Shown piece by piece: positions 58,440 through 64,000 of a stretch of DNA of 64,000 bases; position 1 is the stretch's first letter, and each line of letters begins with the position of its first letter. The notes beneath the pieces are model-generated. The model made no database searches and was not told the DNA's origin. It worked only from the letters and a program-made list of their open reading frames with translations. The DNA is taken from positions 320,139-384,138 of the forward strand of contig CBDFML010000009.1 of assembly GCA_965249645.1 (NCBI GenBank), in the 5' to 3' direction. This DNA comes from CAVOEB01 sp965249645. GTDB taxonomy: Bacteria; Pseudomonadota; Alphaproteobacteria; UBA828; JAPUJA01. The translations under genes were made by a program, and so were the position numbers.

Positions 58440-59819
58440 CTACCACTCGTCCGGCGGTCCCTCGCGCAGGAGCTTGAACAGTGACCTCCGGGCGATGTCG
58501 AAGCCCTTGACGAACGCCGAGTGAACTCTGTCCGGCGTCAACTTGTGCAACCGGTTGTGAACGATATCCGATCGCACGTCATAGAGTTCCTTCACGTTGT
58601 CATTGATTCTCTTCTCGCTCGCCGAATCCGTTCCCAGAAATCGCGCCGTGCGGTTGCGCAGCTTGTGTCCGATTTTCTTCCCACCCGGCACATACATTCG
58701 CTCGAGCACCATCGCGACATCCTGGACCCTGTCGGCAACCGCGAACCGCCCACTCCTGCCAAGCGCCTCCGACAGCCGCGTAACGATCGGCGCCATCCTC
58801 GCGTAGCGCATGCTTTCGCGATTGCGTAGGGCCTCCTGCGCTTCCGACAGCGCCGCCGGCCTTATCGCTGGACATTTGTCAAATCCGCTAAAGCCCTGTG
58901 CCGGCCAGCTCTGATAGAACCCCGCACTTTGCTTCTCCCGACTCAGCAGCCGCCCGGCTGAACCGTCGATGCGGTTCGACAATGTTGCGAGCGGTGCAAC
59001 ACGCGTTGCGTGACTCACCGCCAGCAAGTCCAGCAATATTGCCGCCTCCCGAAAAAACAGGGGCGGCGGGGGTCCCACCGGCTCGTTCACCCTGCCCCTT
59101 CGACGAAACGCGGGCCGCCAACGGAACGGCCTGGCCACTGCCCCTATCGGCCGCCAACCATGGGACCCCGCGCCGGACGGAGCAAAATCGTCCAGCAGCT
59201 CCCGGTCCACGAACCGCAGCAGCTCGCAGTACGGAAGGAGCACCATGCCGTCCGCAGCCTCTATCCTTTCTGACAGGGTGAGACCATAGAACAGGAACAC
59301 ATCACAACCCTCGTCGAGGCTGCCGAGCGCATCTGCCGCCGCCCCGTCTCCGACCGGAAAAAGGAATGCGTTCAACTCACGCAGAGACGTCCGTAACCCG
59401 TCATCAGGCAACTCTGCGGCCCGCGCCATCAACCCGGCAATCAAATCCCCCGCAGAATTCAGCCCGCCGGAACCCAGAATCTGCATCCAGAATTCGTTGT
59501 CCCCGATCAAACGACCCGTTACCGCAACCCGTTGGAGCGTCGGATGGCCCAGCAGCGCGTGACGCACGGGGTCCAGCACCGCGCGCAACGGCGCGTAGTG
59601 CGCTTCCATGCCCCACAGTCTGCCGTTGCGAACCTCGTCATAGAGCAGACGCAGATCCTCCAGCGGGAAAGGCGGCGGTCCGCCGTCCCTCAGGTCAATC
59701 ACGCGCGCATGCCGTTCCTGATATTCGCGAAGATAGGGCTCCTGCGCCTGCGCCAGCGGGGGAAACAATCGCGCCAGGTGCTCGATCCAGTTCCCGGCAT
59801 CGAACCCGTCCGCCATCAC
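58440..59819 (-). CDS. HEPN-domain (Apea-like) protein
   Basis: 459 residues. The long N-terminal part is of unknown fold. The C-terminal HEPN-like helices carry YDVRSDIVHNRL, in which R417 and H422 form the RX4H motif of HEPN ribonucleases. Large HEPN proteins of this layout occur in abortive-infection systems. The ATG overlaps the stop of a small upstream gene (ATGA). A defence role fits the lysogenic cargo position but is inferred; no toxin activity is shown. Confidence 0.7.
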   Translation of the reverse strand: MMADGFDAGNWIEHLARLFPPLAQAQEPYLREYQERHARVIDLRDGGPPPFPLEDLRLLYDEVRNGRLWGMEAHYAPLRAVLDPVRHALLGHPTLQRVAVTGRLIGDNEFWMQILGSGGLNSAGDLIAGLMARAAELPDDGLRTSLRELNAFLFPVGDGAAADALGSLDEGCDVFLFYGLTLSERIEAADGMVLLPYCELLRFVDRELLDDFAPSGAGSHGWRPIGAVARPFRWRPAFRRRGRVNEPVGPPPPLFFREAAILLDLLAVSHATRVAPLATLSNRIDGSAGRLLSREKQSAGFYQSWPAQGFSGFDKCPAIRPAALSEAQEALRNRESMRYARMAPIVTRLSEALGRSGRFAVADRVQDVAMVLERMYVPGGKKIGHKLRNRTARFLGTDSASEKRINDNVKELYDVRSDIVHNRLHKLTPDRVHSAFVKGFDIARRSLFKLLREGPPDEW

Positions 59820-60019
59820 GATTTCCCCGAAGCGCGCGTCCTCGCCTTGGCGGGCGCCTTGCGTTTGACGACCTTGCGCCGGAATTGGACCACCTCTAAA
59901 TGGTCCTTGCGAAGCTCGACCCCGCCGGCCTTTTTGAGCAGGTTCGTGACTGAGGCTACGGTGTAGTAGATATCCCCGTTCAGCAGCTTCTCCGGACGCA
60001 GTCCGCGGTTACCAAACAA
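59816..60019 (-). CDS. small basic partner of the HEPN protein
   Basis: About 67 residues if started at the TTG near 60019, or slightly longer from a GTG near 60031. The segment GDIYYTVASVTNLLKKAGGV is followed by a very basic tail (RRKVVKRKAPAKARTRASGK). The stop overlaps the HEPN start (ATGA), so the two form an operon. The start is uncertain because it overlaps the end of the lipoprotein gene. Confidence 0.5.
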   Translation of the reverse strand: MFGNRGLRPEKLLNGDIYYTVASVTNLLKKAGGVELRKDHLEVVQFRRKVVKRKAPAKARTRASGKS

Positions 60020-60382
60020 CGTCAATGACACGCCCGTCACTGTGAATGCACTCGCCAACACCGCCCGAAGTGGTGAAGCCGCTAGAGTCAGCATATTGCA
60101 TCAGACATCTAAGTGTGGAACCTCGGTTCCCAAGCAGCGTGGCTTTGAATCGACCTGAAGTGGACGAGGCAATTACTGTAGCGGAGGAGGAAGTTGATGA
60201 GGTCGCAGCGAATGTAGTGCCAAACGCTGTGGCAAATGTTTCTCCTGAATCCACCATCACAGAACGTCCAGAAAATACCTCTCCGTCGATTTCAACAGTA
60301 TAGGTATAGGACATCTGAGCTGGTCCCAGGAAATCGGACAGTTGTTTAAGGTGTATTCCACCGGATAACGGAGGAATACGAG

Positions 60383-60664
60383 ATGACGACACGACGACGA
60401 TTTACGGCAGACTTCAAGGCGAAGGTTGCGCTGGAATCTCTACGGGGCGACAGGACGATCCAGGAGATCGCGGCGCGGCACAAGGTACATCCAAATCAGG
60501 TGAGCGCGTGGAAGCGTCAGGCGATGGACGGACTTGGCGAAGTGTTCTCGAACGGCACCGATCGCGCCGGCCAAGACCATGAAGTGGAGGTCCACGATCT
60601 TCATGCCAAGATCGGCCAGTTGACAGTGGAGCGGGATTTTTTGGTCAGAGGGCTCAAGCGATGA
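60383..60664 (+). CDS. IS3-family OrfA (helix-turn-helix)
   Basis: 93 residues with TTRRRFTADFKAKVALESLR and IAARHKVHPNQVSAWKRQAM, the usual HTH_Tnp_1 domain, then a leucine-zipper-like helix. Near its end T TTT TTG (60637-60643) is aligned with its frame, and a -1 slip there would lead into orfB, so an OrfAB fusion is likely as in other IS3 elements. Confidence 0.92.
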   Translation: MTTRRRFTADFKAKVALESLRGDRTIQEIAARHKVHPNQVSAWKRQAMDGLGEVFSNGTDRAGQDHEVEVHDLHAKIGQLTVERDFLVRGLKR

Positions 60665-61590
60665 GCCGGGTTGAGCGCAAGAAGATTATCACGCGCAACA
60701 ATCCCGACCTGAGCTTGAGCCGTCAATGTGAAATTCTGGCGATCGGCCGATCCTCGTTTTATTACGCGCCGAAAGGCGAGAGCCTTGAGAACTTGGCGCT
60801 GATGTGTCGGATCGACGAGCTGTTTCTCAACTATCCGTTTTACGGCAGCCGCCAGATGGTGCGCCAGGTATGGCGGGAAGGCGTCCGCGTCGGTCGTCAT
60901 CGTGTTCGTCGTCTGATGCGGCTGATGGGCCTGGAGGCGATCTACCAGGCACCGAGAACCAGCGATCCACATCCCGCGCACCGGATTTATCCGTATCTGC
61001 TCAACAGGATGGTAATCGACCGTCCCAACCAGGTCTGGTGCGCGGACATCACCTATATTCCCGTCCAACGTGGCTTCCTGTATCTGGTCGCCATCATGGA
61101 TTGGGCGACGCGTCATGTTCTGGCGTGGCGGCTGTCGAACACCATGGATGCCAGGTTCTGCGTCGATGCCCTTAACGAGGCGCTGTCCAAATACGGCAAA
61201 CCGGAAATCTTCAATACCGATCAGGGGAGCCAGTTCACCAGCTTTGACTTCACCGGCATTCTCAAGAGCGCGGAGATCACGATCTCGATGGACGGCCGCG
61301 GCCGCTGCATGGACAATATCTTCATCGAGCGCCTCTGGCGGTCGCTCAAATACGAGGCGGTCTATCTGCACGAACTGACCGATGGCTTCACGGCCGAACG
61401 GATCATCGGCGAGTGGATGAGCTTTTACAACACCGAGCGGCCTCATTCGGTCCACGATGGCCAAACGCCGGCCGAGGCTTACGGAAACGGGCGGCCCATG
61501 GATATGATGGACAAGGCTATCGCCTTGACCACATCTCCACTGGCTCAACAACAGCAGCAGGATGTGATAAACAGGATTTTGGTAGCATGA
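60661..61590 (+). CDS. IS3-family OrfB (DDE transposase)
   Basis: 309 residues. The integrase-core triad is visible: VWCADITYI (Asp), FNTDQGSQFTS (Asp) and NIFIERLWRSLKYE (Glu). An HTH_21-type region with FYGSRQMVRQVWREG precedes it. The ATG overlaps the orfA stop (ATGA) and its frame is -1 to orfA. It is full length, so the element may be active. Confidence 0.93.
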   Translation: MSRVERKKIITRNNPDLSLSRQCEILAIGRSSFYYAPKGESLENLALMCRIDELFLNYPFYGSRQMVRQVWREGVRVGRHRVRRLMRLMGLEAIYQAPRTSDPHPAHRIYPYLLNRMVIDRPNQVWCADITYIPVQRGFLYLVAIMDWATRHVLAWRLSNTMDARFCVDALNEALSKYGKPEIFNTDQGSQFTSFDFTGILKSAEITISMDGRGRCMDNIFIERLWRSLKYEAVYLHELTDGFTAERIIGEWMSFYNTERPHSVHDGQTPAEAYGNGRPMDMMDKAIALTTSPLAQQQQQDVINRILVA

Positions 61591-61795
61591 TCAGGCAACG
61601 GAATACACCTTAACTTTGCTGCCAAACTGTCCAAGTATGTGGGACCACCTCAATCATCCCTTGTTCATAAGCAAATTGGAGTCGAGTTCCTTCGCCCCTA
61701 ACAATTCCCTGCATCGTTCCGGCGCAGCCGCCTACGACAGCCGCGATCACGGTAACGAGCAATGCCTTCCGGCCAGCCGCTCGAAGTTCCCTCAT

Positions 61796-62499
61796 GGCTC
61801 TCCCACGTCCCTGCTGCATCATTCCCTGCCTTGCCACGGTTTCTTCCCCTCCGGCACGCTACGGGGCCAGCCGTCGACCCGACCCGTTTCGGAGGATGAT
61901 AATCGCACCGGGAGGGACCGGGAAGGTCGTACCGATGGGCCGGCCTAGCTGCGCCTAGGGAACGATGCGTTCGCTGCGGGAAGCCGCCGTCTGACAATCC
62001 GTCCAGATGTTGAGCTTCGGGTACCTGGTGTTGCGAAGCCGGCCACCGCCTGGTTCACGAGCGTACCAGAGCACCGAAATAATCCAGTGAATTCAATGCC
62101 CGGGTTGGAACCCGGTCACGTCCGCTCGGGCGAACCACATTCGAACTTCGGGAAATCAGAATCCCACTAACCCATTGAAACTTCTACGGTCTGAAATCCC
62201 GTACCGAAACAGCTCAGTCAACAGTCGCGGAGAATATCGGCGGAGAGAGAGCGGATTCGGGCCGAATCGCAGAACCGGCGGTCAACAGTCGTAGGCCGAA
62301 ACCCGCGCGAAACCTGGGCGTTTCGGGGCCGGTCGGCACGGCGGGAGAAAGTTCGGACGTGAAGCTTGGCGGTGGGAACGAACCCCGGTTCGAACCCTCT
62401 CCAATTGAGTGGCCACGCGAATGGAGATGGTTTGTGAACAGGTTCATTCGCTCGGACGAGTGAGACCGAAATCCAACTATATGAACCAGTGGACAAAGG
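61796..62499. other. noncoding stretch with the right direct repeat
   Basis: No convincing gene is seen in these 700 bases; the open frames here are short and without family likeness. The only structure is the right copy of the 46-bp direct repeat at 62368-62413 and a related GGTTGGAACCCGG fragment at about 62104. It separates the lipoprotein from the integrase gene. Confidence 0.55.
62368..62413 (+). repeat. right copy of the ~46-bp imperfect direct repeat
   Basis: It begins GGCGGTGGGAACG and ends AACCCTCTCCAATTGAGTGG, then C; it matches 58136-58181 in the same orientation and lies 87 bp from the integrase stop. Together the copies bracket 4.2 kb of cargo. Confidence 0.7.
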
Positions 62500-63819
62500 T
62501 CAGCGAGAACCGAGAGCCGAGGCGTCTCCGTTGGCGGCAAGATGCCGATCCGCGCCAATCGCTTGGATGACGTTCTCGGACGGTATCGCCCCGTTCATCA
62601 GCGCGTCGATACGATCGGCGACCCGTTGCGCGGGCGCGCGGAGCTGGGTGACCGTCCAGTCGGCGGCGTAGCCTTCGGTCACATCGTTGGGCCGTGCATG
62701 ATTGACCAGTCGCTTGGTCAGTGCCGTCGGCAGCATGAGATCGCGCTCGGCGACGGTAATGAAGCAGTTGCGCAGCCCATGGAACCAGAACTTGGCGCCG
62801 CCGGCCTTGGTGATGCGGGCATAGAGATGGTGCGGGTCCTGGACATGGCCCGACGCGCTGGTCGGGGAGGAGAAGACCCAGGAGCGGATGTTCTCCGGCA
62901 GCTCTTCGCCTTCCGCCCGGCGGCGATCGAGGATGGATTCCAATTGCCGGGTGATGGGAAGCTCCAAAGGTACGCCGGTCTTGGTCTCTTCGACCCGGAA
63001 GGCGAGGGACCCCATGTCAACCCGCTCCCATCGTAGGGTCAGCACTTCTTCGCGGCGCATGCCAGTATAGAGACCAAACCATAACGCGTCGCGGATCGCC
63101 GGGTTGTTCACTTCCGCCTTGATGCCGGCACGCCAGCACGGCAACACCTCGTCAGGGGCGGATATCTTTCGCCGCGCCTTGCGATGGAACTTGCCGCCGC
63201 CGGCCAGCCAGAGATCGACTGGATTGCGCAAGCCGTCATGGTCGACGCAGGGACGGCGGTAAATCGAGCGCAGCAGGGACATCGACCGGTTAGCCGGGGA
63301 CCAGCCGTGATCCTCGGTGATGCGGTTGAAACGGGCTTCTACATCCTGGCGGCCGATCGCGTCGAGCCGACGCACCAGCCAGTCGCCAAGATAGCGCTTG
63401 GCCTCGTAGCGGTAGAGTTCATCGGTGCGCTGCGATCGGTTGGGATTGGCCGCCATGTAGCCATCGAAGGCATCTTTAAGCGTTGGCATGGCCCGTGATT
63501 CCGTGCGTTCGCCCGCTGGATCGTTGCCGTCGGCGACCTGGCCCAGGAGCTTCTGAGCCAGACGCCGCGCATGATCGGGGGCGAGCTTGCCGTACCGGCC
63601 GAGGACCACACGCTTGTTGGGCGCCTTCCGACCACCGTCACCGGCGCGATAGTTGGCCAGGAAGGACTTGATACCGGACGGATATACGCAGACGCCGAAG
63701 CCGCTCAACTTCTCGTCCCAGGCGATCCAGGGCTTGTCGGCGGTCTCGAGAGCCTCGACGGCCCGCTTCGTGAGCAGAAGTTTGACGTTCGCCGTACGCT
63801 TTACGGATGGTGTTTCCAT
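62500..63819 (-). CDS. phage-type tyrosine integrase
   Basis: 439 residues from the ATG at 63819 (starts at 63831 or 63870 are possible). An N-terminal DUF4102-like arm-binding domain (FGVCVYPSGIKSFLANYRAG) is followed by a core-binding domain and the catalytic domain: Arg in LYTGMRREEVLTLRW, HGLRNCF (His and Arg), a later HARPNDVTEGY with the Tyr. All key residues are in place, so it should be active. Tandem arm-like repeats lie 28 bp upstream of its start. Confidence 0.9.
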   Translation of the reverse strand: METPSVKRTANVKLLLTKRAVEALETADKPWIAWDEKLSGFGVCVYPSGIKSFLANYRAGDGGRKAPNKRVVLGRYGKLAPDHARRLAQKLLGQVADGNDPAGERTESRAMPTLKDAFDGYMAANPNRSQRTDELYRYEAKRYLGDWLVRRLDAIGRQDVEARFNRITEDHGWSPANRSMSLLRSIYRRPCVDHDGLRNPVDLWLAGGGKFHRKARRKISAPDEVLPCWRAGIKAEVNNPAIRDALWFGLYTGMRREEVLTLRWERVDMGSLAFRVEETKTGVPLELPITRQLESILDRRRAEGEELPENIRSWVFSSPTSASGHVQDPHHLYARITKAGGAKFWFHGLRNCFITVAERDLMLPTALTKRLVNHARPNDVTEGYAADWTVTQLRAPAQRVADRIDALMNGAIPSENVIQAIGADRHLAANGDASALGSR

Positions 63820-63847
63820 GCCGGCGATCATCACACGCTCGCCACGC

Positions 63848-63871
63848 AAACTCAACACCAAACTCAACACC
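63848..63871 (+). repeat. tandem 12-bp repeats upstream of the integrase (arm-type sites)
   Basis: AAACTCAACACC is present twice in perfect tandem. Similar but degraded units lie 67 bp past the tRNA-fMet (6130-6150), in the same orientation. In temperate phages such short direct repeats near att bind the integrase N-terminal domain. No att core was found in the last 130 bp of the window, which holds no gene I can support. Confidence 0.5.
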
Positions 63872-64000
63872 AGAAATCAAAATTGCGCGTGCTGTTGCGT
63901 AAATCTGTCGGCAGCAAATGCTTTACAAACCACACAACATACTGATATTACGCTATTTATACTAACATCAGCGTATGGAAGCGAGACACGGCGTAAACGT

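Larger units (their letters stand above)
60316..61652. mobile_element. complete IS3-family insertion sequence
   Basis: 1,337 bp. Ends TGAGCTGGTCCCA and TGGGACCACCTCA form terminal inverted repeats with one mismatch, and further matches (GGACAGTT and AAGGTGTATTCC) lie inside both ends. The target duplication is ATC on both sides. It carries orfA and orfB on the plus strand and interrupts a minus-strand lipoprotein gene. Confidence 0.9.
60009..61795 (-). pseudogene. lipoprotein gene interrupted by an IS3-family element
   Basis: The 5' part (61795 down to 61653) encodes a signal peptide with lipobox VVGGCAG; the ATG at 61795 has GGGAG before it. The 3' part (60315 down to 60009) continues beta-rich to GECIHSDGRVIDVVW and stop. 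Removing the IS and one copy of the ATC target joins the frames into one protein of about 147 residues, with EQGMMSYTYTVEIDGEV across the junction. The function of the lipoprotein is unknown. Confidence 0.75.

Noticed and set aside
62368..62413. tRNA 3' end because of the GGTTCGAACC string
   Set aside because: No T-stem of 5 bp, no acceptor match and no cloverleaf upstream in either repeat copy.
62214..62558. 114-codon minus-strand ORF beside the integrase
   Set aside because: It overlaps the integrase end and the direct repeat, with no recognisable domain or ribosome site.

Overview
This is a high-GC alphaproteobacterial chromosome segment. The 16S gene and the rrs-trnI-trnA-rrl-rrf-trnfM order are alphaproteobacterial, and I read the 16S as closest to Rhodospirillales-like lineages; that placement is inference, because no alignment was run. 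The left 6 kb holds the end of a VOC-family gene, then a complete rRNA operon with tRNA-Ile(GAU) and tRNA-Ala(UGC) in the spacer, and an initiator tRNA-Met(CAU) followed by an intrinsic terminator.

From the tRNA-fMet onwards almost everything is accessory DNA. Positions 6.1-7.9 kb contain two fragments of tyrosine integrases in permuted order, flanking a chorismate-lyase-like gene. Positions 8.0-19.1 kb are a two-partner secretion locus: a TpsB outer-membrane transporter, a 2,044-residue TpsA exoprotein with a variable C-terminal (probably toxic) tip, an overlapping immunity gene, a second paralogous immunity gene fused to another domain, a leftover toxin tail, and a MafI-like immunity gene cut by an IS1595-family insertion.

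Positions 19.3-57.3 kb are a lambda/HK97-type prophage read mostly on the minus strand. From right to left it has a CI-like S24 repressor on the plus strand, a Cro-like gene, an excisionase-like gene, recombination genes (PD-(D/E)XK nuclease), a primase-helicase with an adjacent iteron array, a RuvC-like resolvase, small early genes, a DNA methyltransferase, terminase small and large subunits, head-tail joiner, portal, a protease-capsid fusion, tail genes with a programmed -1 frameshift site in the assembly chaperone, tape measure, an RCC1-propeller tail protein, NlpC/P60, a J-like host-specificity protein (frameshifted), holin and endolysin. The early-late junction carries a foreign insert, a PabB-PabC fusion gene beside a broken 3-oxoadipate enol-lactonase, and an operon on the opposite strand encoding MoxR ATPase, DUF3150-like protein, VWA/metallopeptidase, a small protein and a DUF488-like protein.

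Positions 57.3-62.5 kb are lysogenic cargo: a small ORF and a membrane protein coupled to the repressor gene, a recombinase remnant, a HEPN-domain protein (RSDIVH motif) with a small partner, and a lipoprotein gene cut by a complete IS3-family element. The HEPN/lipoprotein block lies between imperfect direct repeats of about 46 bp. A tyrosine integrase follows (62.5-63.8 kb), with tandem 12-bp repeats upstream that look like integrase arm sites. A similar repeat pair sits 67 bp past the tRNA-fMet, so the stretch between may be one composite element, but no duplicated att core was found inside the window.
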